Assembly (NCBI GenBank): GCA_021307315.1
Contig: JAJSPD010000017.1
Span: forward strand, 682,001 to 746,000
Direction: 5' to 3'
DNA from: Bisporella sp. PMI_857
Lineage: Eukaryota; Ascomycota; Leotiomycetes; Helotiales; Helotiaceae
DNA: 64,000 nucleotides
Under the pieces are notes generated by a model, which searched no databases, was not told the DNA's origin, and saw nothing but the letters and a program-made list of their open reading frames with translations. The position numbers were made by a program, and so were the translations under genes. Of the stretch, positions 13,072-25,100 are shown in pieces (positions within the stretch are counted from its first letter, which is position 1; each line of letters opens with the position of its first letter).

Positions 13072-16000
13072 GTTTAGAGAGTAGCGTCGGTAGGTGCCAT
13101 TCAAGAAGGCGGAGTTCTGGTGGAGAGGGTAGTGGGAAAGATGTAGGAAGGGAACAGGAAAACGGCAGAGAGAAACAGACGGATAATGATTCTTTGTATA
13201 TATTGTGAGTGGGATGGTTGATCATGGGTCACCAGTAACAGCGGATTATCTCAGCTTAGATCTTCTACTCTTACATCGAATGATCTTAAAATTAAGTAAG
13301 TGGGAGTAGCGACGACATTTCAATCACGTGATTGGGCCGTAGAAGATCGGACTGCTCTAGCTCTACTAGCGGAGGCAATCGTCTGATATAGTACCAAGAT
13401 ATCATCCCTGCGTTCGCATTCTCGTCAAGAATCAACAGGCTGATTAACCGCCAACATGAGTATCCTGCCAAGCAAAAGGCCACAGACTAAATGATGAACA
13501 ACACTTCGTTCATCACCCAGTATGCGTACCGAACCATCCCCAAGCAGCTATCAACAGTCCTGCAGTCACGCAAAAAGGGACTCGCTCAGGAACTTCCTCT
13601 TCCCAAGCCACCCATGCATCCGCTAGTCCAACATAACCTCTATAACAACCTAACATCGTATCAATTGCCAGATAGTTGTTTCTAAATTAGAAGGTAAAAA
13701 GTGCTAAGCCCACTGCTGTTGTGCGTGCGCTGCTAACTACCATCATCGCCTGTGCCGAATTCGAATTCGTGATAGAATCTGGCAGTCAATATACCCGAAT
13801 GCGCCATTTAGAGTTGAAAAGATGGCCGGCCGCCAAATGTTTGAGTGAGAGCCACGAAGAGCCCTGGAATGTGATGAAAAGAGACCATTTCGTATGATAG
13901 ACGGAAAGATTTGATATCTGTAGTAGAAATGGTTATACAGTCGAACCTGGATATTTCGGAACTCCTTATATCGGACAGATAGCATGGAACGCTCGATGTT
14001 TGGCTGGGTATATCGGAATCCTCTTTATTTCGGGATCGGAATGAAGTACCAGGAATTTTGGTGCATTCCGATATAAAGTTGGAATGGGGCCAGGTATTTA
14101 ATTCGAGATTAGCAGTACTAAAGGGCGAATTTGAGTGGGAAAGTGCTAGGCAAGCTAATCTTAGAGCTTATTTTTCTAGGGCTGAGAATTAGGGAAGGCT
14201 AGTGATGCTTTTAATCATTTAATATGTTGAACTGCAGACAATTTTGGTGTATTATACTACCGAGGATAGCTTCAAGGAATCGATATATTGTTGCTTATAT
14301 AATACCCCTTTACATCGGAAACCTCTATATATCGGAATATAGGCATGGAACCGAGAGTTCCGAAATATCCAGGTTGGACTGTAGTGAAAAATGGTTCTTG
14401 AAGATGGATAGTAGTACTGAACGACTTGGAAGACTGATGGCTTCCTGTTATTGACTATTCAAATACATTATTTGTTGTAGCCTGACCATCTCTGCAAAAT
14501 ATGAGTTGTGATGATATGCATATTATTCACCGAAGTCTCGTTCATCAATAACTCACAGGGGCGGGGGGGAGGACTATCCGGAAATTTAGCCAGTCAACCA
14601 ACATGACGTTGGAATTGGAAAATGCTACCGTCCTTCAAAGCTCTTATTGGGAACCACGTTACTGAGATATCAGCTGGAGTTAAATGAACATCTACCACTA
14701 ATGCATCAGCCATATCATCCGATTGTGATCACTACTTCTACACAATTAAAAAAGACCAAAATACTCAACCCACAAAACTAATACTGAAATCATTGGAACA
14801 CTGCAACTGTCACGCTATTACGATCCGATTAGAATACCAAGCCCCGTTCTGCGCGGCCGGCCGACGATGATAAAACTTGGATTGCAGGATGATGGCGAAG
14901 AATTGCCTTCGCCTAGGGCAAAGGATAGTTGAAGGAGCACCACGAGGACCAACGTGAAGATTGTGGATCTACAAGGGGTAGGTACTTGCATTCCGGCAGC
15001 GCTTTTATACATATTTTGTACTGCTTAAAATAACTTGTCTCATATAGTAGTTTGCAATGAGCGACAAGAGCTCATATTATAACTGCTACCGGGAAGAAAG
15101 AGAATCTGGTCTGCTCACTCCCCAACTGCTGATGAGTGCAATGGCGGCGGCTCACAGCTCTAGTGCCGCGATCGCCATGGCTACAGAACTTTGTGGTTGA
15201 GTTCTGAGAGTTCTTCAACGTACGAAGTATTTTTTTGGAGAATAAACTGACTGGTTTTATCCGCACTGTGGTAACGCATGATCAAAATATTTGAGAGATC
15301 GGCCGTTCCGATTTGATTCCCCTTTGTAAGCCTCCCAATATGCTCATAATCACCTGGATGATTGATTAGTGCTCCTAGAAAGGAAGTAACGTGCTTTCAA
15401 GTACCAATGCTATTGGACACCATGAGAAGGGGAAGGTAATCTCTGCTTTCCTATACCTGACTACATACCCTTCTAACGGCTAAATTTTAGGTTGTTGATC
15501 ATGGAGCAAGCAATTCAGTGACGATCCCGACATACCTCACGGCCCCTTGGTCTTTCTACCTATAAACTCCATCCGCTATGATACAGATTTTTACCCCAAT
15601 CTTGAGATTTTCGATCTATTCCGCTATTCAGACACTGGCAAAACCCTACGAAGTTCTTTAGTGTGGCAATTCCTTTAACCCCAGCCATGATGATCATCCT
15701 AAAAAGGGCTCTGTAAATATTGCCAGGGGCAGGGATGTGTAAAGAGAAGCAATAGTGCTTAGGTGTTGAGCTGCTTCGAATCACATAGGTTGGTGCTGTT
15801 ACCCAGCCCTTCTTGTGAGGGGTGGACAGAGCAAGAAGGTTACAAGTACAGTGCTGTCCTGCCCCTTTTTAGGTTCGCTTAATTTGCGGCGTATCCGTTT
15901 CAGCGTCGAACAAACAGTCATAGCTTTATAATATATCTATTACCAATCATCTGCGGCGTCCAAAGCGCCAAGCATTTCTTCCAGAGTCTCTTTTCATATG

Positions 16001-16197
16001 CTTGCGCATCGTGAAAATTATGATATTTGCGGCGTGTATTTGGTGAGTCTCAACAGTTCGGAAATCGGTTGGTTCACTGCTTGGCAGGAGAGTTTCTGGC
16101 GTACTTATATATCGTAAAATACCGTTGGCACATGTTTTGGATATGTGGCTCCCAGGTTTGAAAGCTGCGCTGACGGAAAGGCAGGAAGAATCTCAAA
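13072..16197. other. Gene-poor region containing a MITE
   Basis: About 3 kb without a credible gene. Open frames are below 85 codons. A TIR element lies at 13938-14381. A CACGTG palindrome occurs near 13326 within tttcaatcacgtgatt; an almost identical context recurs near 29560. A 64-codon minus-strand frame at 14818-15012 has a hydrophobic segment but no other support. Confidence 0.5.
13938..14381. mobile_element. MITE or deletion derivative, 444 bp, 26-bp TIRs, TA flanks
   Basis: The left end (cagtcgaacctggatatttc, then ggaact) and the inverted right end agree at 25 of 26 positions. TA flanks both ends (13936-13937 and 14382-14383). The ends differ only slightly from the 156-bp element at 5662-5817, so both belong to one family. 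Internal TATATCGGAA-type motifs repeat in both orientations near each end. The centre (about 14100-14260) is unrelated AT-rich DNA without coding capacity. Probably mobilised by a pogo/Tc1-type transposase encoded elsewhere. Confidence 0.88.
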
Positions 16198-17412
16198 ATG
16201 CCATCGTTTGAATCCTCCCCATCACAGCAAAAGTCACATGATATGCCTCCGTCTAATCGCAAAGGGCAACCCACTACCTTCCGTTCTCAACTTTGCCGCG
16301 CACCATTAAAATACACAGGATTTGCCTCTCCTTTGACATTCCTCTTATTTCTCTCCACAGTAGGGGTATTCGCCATATTCTGCACCTTCAATCTGTTCTC
16401 CTCCCTTCCAGACGGCCACCCGATAAAACCCAATCCTCCAGGTCCGCTATACTGGTTCCATCGTGGAGTTCTCAAAGTGGCCATGCAGGTGCACCTTTGG
16501 AGTGTGTTGCGTAAGTCATGTGTCTCTATACACACATGGCGATGGCTGATAAAGAGAAATAGCGGCCGGAATCTTACTGCCTTTGCAATTTTTGCCGATT
16601 ATGAGGCGAAAGTATATGCGTCTACACATCTTCTCTGGACGTCTTCTACTTATACTACTTATCATTGGGAATATAAGTCCGCCCATTCCCCTTTCTTTTC
16701 CGCTTACATATTCACTAACAATACCTTCAGCCGCCCTAAAAATGGGATCCCGTTCCTTCGGCGGCTCGATAGAGACACGAGTTTGGATAGTCTTTGTCGC
16801 CTCCCTCTCTTCTTTTTCTCTCTTCAAAGCCTGGGTTTCAGCTCGAAGTCTAAATATTGATGATCATAGAGCCTGGATATTTCGGACGTGGGGTGTCGCT
16901 GGTTCGGTAGGCTCCTTCCCATTCTCTTCCAGCCCCCCCCTTCCCTACTCCTTGAAACAAAGAAATATTGATAAGAAAAGATATTTACATTAAGGATATT
17001 CATGACCCTCATCGCGTTCTCTATACACAAATTCACATCGAATATTTATACTGGCATAACGACGTGTGATGAGCTCATTTTCATGTATAGATCTGTGCGC
17101 AACAGCACTTCTGTCGCTTCACTCTATGAAAGATTTCCGGGCTGTATGGGACAAGAATTAGAGGGGAGGAAAGTTATGGTTCATGTGAATCTGAGTAAAT
17201 GGTACCCGGAGGAAAGGGCGGCGATGATGAACATGGTGTTTGGGGTAAGTGGGTGGTGTGCTTTGGTTGCGAATGCCGTTGCGGTGGAGTGGTACCTCAA
17301 TTCTACTAGAAAAGGAAATGAGAGGTTGAGAAAGGCTAGTGTGGTTAGAAAACGGGAGAAGGGACTAGAGCCTAGGTTGAAGAGTGAGAATAGCGGGAGA
17401 GGGGAAACCTGA
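16198..17412 (+). CDS. DUF2306-like multi-pass membrane protein
   Basis: Exons 16198-16510, 16563-16906 and 16981-17412 (about 362 aa). The junctions SVLPAGILLPLQF and VAGSIFTLRIF restore a continuous frame. A further in-frame intron at 16677-16730 (unusual GTCCGC donor, CACTAAC branch, CAG acceptor) would give GNITALKMGS and fits the usual family spacing. Hydrophobic spans include SPLTFLLFLSTVGVFAIF, LLLILLIIGNI and VWIVFVASLSSFSLF. The motifs MRLHIFSGR, FGGSIETRVW and DDHRAWIFRTW, and later CDELIF and a C-terminal span with VAVEWYL, are the pattern of fungal DUF2306 proteins. The molecular function of this family is unknown. Confidence 0.75.
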
Positions 17413-17884
17413 GCGTGTATGTGCTATGACCTAGGTAGCTCTTGCTTTTAATAAAGATGCTCCGCATGGCTTGTCAGCCTCGCAAATTTGTGTTGTATAC
17501 TAAGTGAAGACTTCTCTGTGGTGAAAATTGTCCTTGTACAAAATCCGGCTAGGACCTGGTTATCACGCAAAAATGGTACGATGAACGGGCTAAGGAAAGC
17601 TAAAAAGAATAGAGCCAGCGCAAAATAATCCCCAAAAAATCGTAATAAAGGAGCTTTCCAAATCAGGCTTTGCTGAACCATGTTTACTGGCTTGTTTCTT
17701 GCGCAAAGGCTTTATTTCTGCCCATCGACGATATAAGGATATAAGAATGTGTCACTTAAAAACGAATAGATTGGTGTAATATACAGAACGCTCAATGAAT
17801 TGAATACATGGATATGCAATGCTCCTATTTACGCCTAACCAACTTCACCAAATACCGACTAAGGGAAGGAAATCATTCCATGAG
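17413..17884. other. Intergenic between convergent genes
   Basis: Spacer between the 3' ends of the DUF2306-like gene and the kexin gene. It presumably holds both 3' UTRs. No gene or repeat is seen. Confidence 0.5.
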
Positions 17885-20520
17885 CTACCTGCCTGCGCTC
17901 TTTTCATCCTCTTCTTCCAAATCGCTCTCCTCTCCTACGACATGATGTCCTTCACCCTCGCTATCGTCGTCATAGAGCTTCTTTTCCCGTTCATCACCTC
18001 CCTCGTCCGCATACTCTTCTTCTCCCTCACTCTCACTCCCTGCTGCAAACGCATCATACAGCTCTCCCGCCCTCCGCTTCTGTCCTTTCTTACCAGGACC
18101 TGATCTTGGTCCGCCGGTCAATCCGTCAGCCTCCTCTTCCTCGAGGAGGTCAAACTCCCACTCATCACGAGGGTTGTTGCGAAGACGTTTGCGACGGGCC
18201 ATGTAGAAGTAGGTTCCTAGACCAGCACAGAAGACGAGGATCAAACCTGCAGCGCCGTAAATCCAGATCTGGGTCTTGGACGAGACGCCGAAAGTTGGGA
18301 AGAAAGATGGCAGCCAGGAGGACGAGGCCTCGGTGGTAGTAGCGACTGGTGCGGCAGAGCTAGTTGCCGATACTTCTGGAGCGGCAGTATTGGATGGCTT
18401 AGTGTTTACAGGGCGATCTGGGTGGTCTGTGGGATTGCCAATCGCTGAAGAGGCAGTTGGGACTGGAGTAACGGCTTGAGTAGTGCCCGCGATGGTAGTG
18501 GTTGAGATGACTTCAGCATGGTTATCGTCATCGTGTTCGTTGGGCGTGGGGAGGACCTTGGCTTGCTTTGGATCAATAGATTCACCCCAGAGCTTCAAGT
18601 GCCAGTCGATGAAAGTGCCATTATGCTCGTTTACCTGGGTATCCTTGACGATGACAGTCCATTTACCGACACCTTTCTCGCCCCTGAAACAGGTTAGTCG
18701 AAGAATTAATCACTTGACTCGGCTAACTTACCAGTGCACAACAGACATAAAAGTCCAGTCATTGTATCCAGTAGTGCTGGCATCCATGCGTCGAGTGACA
18801 GCCAAATGGCTAGTGATCTTGTCAGGGCTGATAAGTTCAACACTAAGGTCACCTCTTCGACCATGCTGAACATTCATGGTCACTGTCACATGCTCTAAGC
18901 GCTCGAGATTGGCATCTTTAAGCATAGCTTCTGTAACCTCGAAGGAGACAGCTAGCCCTTCGGCACCCTGAGGAATAGCTTGATTCACGTGTATCCAAGG
19001 CGAATAAAACCAAGCTTGCGGCTTAACGTTTTTGAAAGTCTTGGCAGCTTCAATAGTTGCCCAACTGTCTATTTTGCCATATCCAAAAGTGTGGCTGAAC
19101 TTCTTCCCAATTGTGGTTGTCTGCCACTCGCCGTTATCTAGGTCGATTGGCAGGGCAGTTTGCATCACCAAATATTGCATGTCTCGCCATGTCAAATCTG
19201 GTCGAATTTGCAAGACAAGCGCGAAAATGCCAGCTGCAAGTGGGGCCGCAGCAGATGTTCCTCCGTGACCGGAATAGCATTGGTTTGTTCCCACATCAGT
19301 CGTGTGCTGTGACCAGTTAGCTAATATAAATCAACGCTCTAGGGCCGACTGACGATAGCATCTCCACTTCCACTGCTATATGTTACAACTAACTGAGCAG
19401 AGCATTTCTCGGAGTAGTATGGGTGCAATCCTTTTCGATCGACAGCTCCAACAGTGATGCTGTAGATACTGTTGGTATACCCGTCGAAATTGCAGTTGTC
19501 ATCATTTGCCGCGCCGTTGCCTGATGCGAAGACATATATACTCCCTAAACCGTTTCTGCCCTTTTGGATAGCATTAACCATGGCCTTCCTGATCAGAATT
19601 CCAGGCGCATCCATGGACCTTCCATCATCCGGTGGTCCCCATGAACAAGAATAGATTTGGTTATGTTGCATAGCGTAGTTCATTGCAACAGCTTCGTCGG
19701 CATCTGTAATCAACTTCGATAATATGCGAATACCTGCGACCTTGGAATTGTACGCAACTCCAACTCCACATACATTGTTCTTCACGGCTGAGACCTCTCC
19801 CGCACAGCGCGTGCCATGTCTGTCATCACCAAGCCGAGGTTTTGGTTCCACAGTGTTATCGTTAAAATCGTAGGACCCTGCTGCGAAATAGTTGTCCTTC
19901 AAATCGTCGCTATACATGTCCAATCCATCATCTACGATCGCAACCGTGGCATTGTGGCCGGTAATCCCCTGCAGCCAGACATCTGTTACATTCACATCAT
20001 GGCCAAGCTGGATTGGGTTAAAAAGATGCCACTGCTCGTTAAAAATGGGATCCTCAATCCCAAGGGCTCGTGCAACTGATTTCTGCCGCTCGACAGCCGC
20101 TGGAACCGGGGCATCTCCATTTTGACGTGCCACCACCGGGGCAGCGAATCCTGGCGGCGTAGGTGGTATGGGCCCCCTCTTCTCTAATCGAGCCTTGAGC
20201 TTTTGTTTTTGGGCAAACTTGACGCCATCGAGGGCATCATAATCACCGCCTATCTCTCTTTTCTGCCTCCTCCGCTCCTTCAAGGCAGTATGGACCACAT
20301 CCTCCTCCTGTTTGTGGGTTGAAAAGATGTGGTGGCCTTCCAGCTCTCCAAGTTGACCTTGATGCGTTAGCCCTAATTTGAGCGCTATCTGCGATGGGCT
20401 TGTATTGGAGTCGAGTTCGAGCACATAGTAATCATGCGCATCGTAATCTCGAGCGTGTAGGCTGGAGGCACCCGCCAAAGCCGTGAGTCCAAAAAGACCG
20501 AGTAGAGAGGATAATCTCAT
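17885..20520 (-). CDS. KEX2: Kexin, proprotein convertase
   Basis: Exons on the minus strand are 20520-19354, 19306-18732 and 18683-17885 (846 aa). Kexin cleaves secretory proproteins after KR/RR in the late Golgi. In order: a signal peptide (to about 19), a propeptide ending at LEKR (about 115, likely the autocleavage site), and an S8 subtilisin domain with catalytic Asp197 (IVDDGLD), His235 (HGTRCAG), oxyanion Asn335 (ASGNG) and Ser407 (GGTSAAAP). The P domain follows (HVTVTMNVQHGRRGDL). A Ser/Thr-rich stalk, one transmembrane span (about IYGAAGLILVFCAGLGTYF) and a strongly acidic cytosolic tail complete the protein. All key residues are present. The first intron joins DAI to HTTDVG exactly as in the family. 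Confidence 0.97.
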
Positions 20521-22141
20521 GACTATCGAATGAGCGGCGGATGATCAGAGTCACCGTTATTGTAGGCGTCTTTCTTGGTGGTTTATGAGCAACGCATTGA
20601 TATATGGTAGCAATGCCAGGTGGTGAATTGCCGGATCGGGTGAATTGGTTTGGGGGATAGGGTTAAAGGTTATGACCCGGCTGACAGCGGTTTTCCTGAT
20701 GTCCGCAACGATACAATTGCCCGTCTATTCACGAGCAAAAGAGAGCAAACGAGGTATGTATGTAAGTATGTATAAATGTATGTATGTATCTGTATTGTAT
20801 TGAAGAAAAGAGTCAGGTGAAAAAGGAGATGAGGGTGTTTGGATGTATGAGCACGGAGGGTAGGTAGTATTCAGCGTTACCCGAACCTTTCTAAGCTTAG
20901 GTGGCCTCGAAATTGTTTCACGCGAACGATGGACAAAGCAGAACAAGCCTCAGCCACTCTCGAATTGGCAGTCAGGATGGGGTGGCTTGAAAGCGCAGCA
21001 CAGGTGCCTCTTATGTGGCCCAAGTGGAGTACAGGTATGGTACAGGAATAGGATAGGAGAGGATAGGATAGGATAGGGTAGGGTAGGGCAGGGGAGGATA
21101 CTGTGCACATAGGCTAAGGGTTGTTGTGAATGTTAGCCTCAGGCAGAAGAAGAAACGCTAAGCTTACGAAGGTGGTTTGCTTGGCACGGCACGTGCTCAC
21201 TGCCGGCTTATGTAATGTAGCAGGGCCAAGCACCAAGTATTACTCTTGATTCCAGCGAAACAGCTAAACATGCAAACTGTTACCGTAATAATAAAAAAAA
21301 GTAAAAAAGTAAAAAAAAGCATTTGAACGTCTTATCTTGTAGTGTGATAAATCAATCTCAAATTCACTACATATTGCCCTTCACCTTAACGCCAAAGCTT
21401 GGTCGATGACAGTATGGGAATCATAACCCCCCCGGTCAACACAGTCTGACATGGGTTTTCCAGCCTTCTCTAGCTGAATGAATGGACATGCATTCAAATC
21501 GACATCATACTCTACTGTAATCTACGGACCCTATCAGGGTGCACATCCCTTGTCTCAGAAGATGATCAATACAAAAATAATCACTGCTGCCTAGGTAGTT
21601 ATTCATTTACTCGAAGTGAGTGCCTACTGTAGCTTCTACTGTTCCGGTACAGGTAGCCCTTTTTGCTGGGGAAGGCGGCTCGGGACGAAATTGTGGACTT
21701 GGAAAGCGACCCTAAAAATCAATTGGTGATGATGTGGATATGCTTCCAACCTCAAGCTGCTTCAGTCCCCAACCTCCCCTATAACCAAGCAAAAACGGGA
21801 CCTGCATACTCCTTCCCTCGGTGCCTCATGATGATATATGACTTCTCTTTCGATGTACTGTTACCGATGATGCTTCTTAATTGCTTCTAATGTATCGTCG
21901 TCGAGGCTGAGATTCCCACCTGCATAACAGAGCACACCCCAACACCTGGTGGAAAAGTGAACAACGAGTACCACTATCCATCTCCAATGCACCTATTCTC
22001 CATTATTCCTAATTAAATAGTTTGTCGGTTACAGGTTAGCGATCGCGAGTCTGATCTTCGTCTGTACATTTCTACCAACTTAGTTTTGGTTCAACCCCCA
22101 TAACACAAACACCTATTCAACCTTCTGGAAGCGCAGCCGCC
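20521..22141. promoter_or_regulatory. Divergent intergenic region with simple repeats
   Basis: The spacer separates the divergent kexin (minus) and PhoD-like (plus) genes and must hold both promoters. It contains a GTAT-type simple repeat near 20755-20805 and a purine-rich GGATA/GGGTA tract near 21045-21094. No credible gene is present. Confidence 0.5.
21045..21094. repeat. Purine-rich GGATA/GGGTA simple repeat
   Basis: Several tandem GGATA units grade into GGGTA units (gataggataggatagggtag). All purine-rich on the plus strand. It looks like an ordinary degenerate microsatellite. It is not a telomere repeat, because the unit is not TTAGGG. Confidence 0.7.
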
Positions 22142-25100
22142 ATGGTAGCTCCATATTGGGGAGAGTTACCTCCTCCAAAATTGCACCGGGGCAATTCGAT
22201 GAAGCGCAATGGAGATCCAGAGCTGGAAGGAGATTCTCTAATGGACGCCAGTTCGAAGGCGGATCGTTACTCTGCTCAGTCGTCGTTGTCCAGACAGCAG
22301 AGACATTCTATACAAACAGAAGATACCCAGAGCCCGTTTGCGAGCCCGACAGCTTCAAGCTTCCGCGGGGACGGTCTTGCACCACGGCCTGCTTCCTACC
22401 AGCAAAACGCAGGCGACACAACATACAATAAGGATTATTTGGCCAAGCGCAAACAGAGAGAGGCTCGGAATAGGGAGCTTTATGACGAAGCCCCACCTCC
22501 TGCTGCACCAGATGCACCCAACTCGTCAAGAGGGCCACCACTGAGCTATAAGCAGTATGTACTCCATCAATCACTTCCTGTCATTGGCATGTCAATGTAA
22601 CCGATCGCTTTGGATATTTAATGAAACGAAATATATCTCCTGCTAGTTCTAACATTTTCGTAGACCGTACAGCGCTGCCAGTCCTTCTACATATACAGAC
22701 TTGGATCGTACACGACCGGATCGCCGTTCTGTTGCTTCGAATGCTCGTGCTCGAGGTGCTGTCCGTGAATATGAAGATGAGGATTCTAAATTAGGGAGAA
22801 GAGACAGTAAAGGAAAGGCGGTTGTAGATAGAGCAGGAGAGTATATCCATAATAGGCGTACAAGTGTCGGACAGCCATCATCTAGAAAAGGTTCAGTGTC
22901 AGAAGCAGAGGCTCAGCGACGCGGAGAGTGGGCAGCCGACAGATCTCCTCTACAAAGGTTGGAGTTGACCCTTGACAGCATCACAAAAGAAGAAAAAAGG
23001 GCACGAGTGGAGGAGGCAGAACAGCTCGTAAAAGAGAAAAATTCGGGACGCGGAACTGAGCAACCTACCCAGAACTCTGTTCGGTTTAGGGATCGGCCGG
23101 TTGTTAAAGGACCGGACCCATCCCAGCCAGATGTTCTTAGTTCACCTGAAATTGCCGCTGCCCGGAAGCCGAGTGCGAGGCAGCAAGATAATCTCCAACG
23201 GAACGGCACTGTAGAACGGAGAATAGACAGCTCAACAGGTGCTATAGGCAAAAACTCACATGCAGACATTGAATCGGAGACGCCCAATGGAAAATCTACT
23301 TCACGATCAGAGGCTGGCGCCACTCCTCAGCGTAACCAGAGTGTGAAGGATAAGTCTTATATTCCAGTATCGGCTGCAGTTGCAGGGGCAACAGCAGCAG
23401 CCCTTGGGCGAAGTACAAGTAACAAGCTCAAAAAGGATCCGCCCGGAGATCCATGGTTCAATCGCCGTGTTGATGCTGAAAGGCGGTTTCAAGAAGTATT
23501 GCCACAGGGACCCACATCTCGGATAGACCCTCGACTTGCTAGGGACAAAGAGCTTCCCTCTCTGCCAGCCCAAGCAGGATCTAAAGAAGGGAAGTATCCG
23601 CTTACAAGCCTGCACTCAGATTCTGAGTCTGATGAAGCTATTGATCTTCTACCAGTGCGACGTGGAAGCACACGCAAAATTGAGCAGTTGACAGGGGAAA
23701 AGGGAATTTCTCATGATCCAAAAAAAGTCCCAACTCTTAGACGAGGGAATAGCGAAAGAGATCCCGAGAAAACCATCGTGGCAACTCACGGTGCGAATTA
23801 TGCAACCAGCTCCGGAAATGGGGAAAGCACGTCTGTAAAGGTTTTGGGACACCAAGAACTTCAGAAACATCGCCACTTCCCAAATATACTGCATCACCGA
23901 GATGACGATAATGCTACCGGGCAGAGTGTTTATGTCCCATCAAGACGTTTAGACGAGTGGAAGAAGGGCGGTGCCATTTTGCTTGATGGGACACTGCTTG
24001 ATGTAGAAGCTGTTGAGAGGACAGAAGCTGAGAAGGACAAGACTTGGTGGGAAGCAGGCAACACAACAAAACGGAGGCGGAGCATAAACTCGAAACAGCG
24101 CAGAGCCGAAGCTTACGATGGCGAATATGATGATAGCACTGGTATGCAATCTCAAATTTCTATTAAGGGAGGAGATTACGGGGTGTGCATCTGGGAGCAG
24201 AACAAGCATCATGCCACGAGGTTGAACAGTCATCAAATCCGTTCTGTAAATGCAGGCATGACAACAGAATCGAACTTCAACCTCCAGGCTTGGATGATTG
24301 CATGCAATTTCCTTGTCTTGATTTCTCGGAGCTGTCAATAGACACTCACAACCCCAAAGGAATATTTGCTAACTTGCAGTGCGCGGCCTATCCGCGTGCG
24401 CTCTGATATAGCTCCAACGCGATTCAAACCAAAATTGTTCCTCAAGAGTGGTCCGCTCCTACGCTACTGCGGCTTACGACAAGAAAAAAAGCAAGGACGT
24501 GTGCCCAAAGATGCACCTAGGCCTACAAGAGAGATATGGAGAGGAAGCGTAATGATTGTGACACAGGACAATGAATCGTCATATGAGCTCGCTCCAACTC
24601 TAAGGTTATTCGTCCAGCCAGTAGAGCTTTTGCCGCCACCACCAGCGCAAGTTGACGGTGAGGCGAGTGAGCTCGCTCCGGAGTATGTGGACCCAATAGC
24701 AGGTCTTCCAAAGTATGTACTTTTGATTACCATCAATGCAAGAACGAACGCACGTCGGAAGCGCGGATATAACTGGACAGTCCAATGCTAAAACAGGAAT
24801 TTAGGGTCGGGCGAGACGGTCGAACACTCTATGTTCGACCTGTCGATCACCTCGAAGAAGCACGTGACCTTTCGAAAGAAGAATCTGACGACGGTTTGTT
24901 CGAGTCAAGTCGAAGCCCACTAGATGGCCCTACGGATGCAAAGAAGGCACCATTTCACACTCCGCACTCGCACAACTCTGGAGAAAATTTGGGGAAGTAT
25001 AAAGAGATCAGGGGATTTCGTCTTCACGCTGAGTACGGTGTCACTTTTTGGAAATTCAATATTGAAGTCGAACTCCGAGAGAACCAACAGCGAATTGCCT

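Noticed and set aside
14818..15012. Small secreted protein with signal peptide (minus strand, 64 codons)
   Set aside because: Only a hydrophobic stretch supports it. There are no cysteine pairs, splice signals or clear promoter, and the region is otherwise non-coding.
18106..20125. Plus-strand ORFs opposite kexin
   Set aside because: They lie entirely antisense to confidently spliced kexin exons and carry no motifs.
21057..21094. Internal telomere repeat
   Set aside because: The unit is GGATA/GGGTA of varying length, not the fungal TTAGGG repeat.
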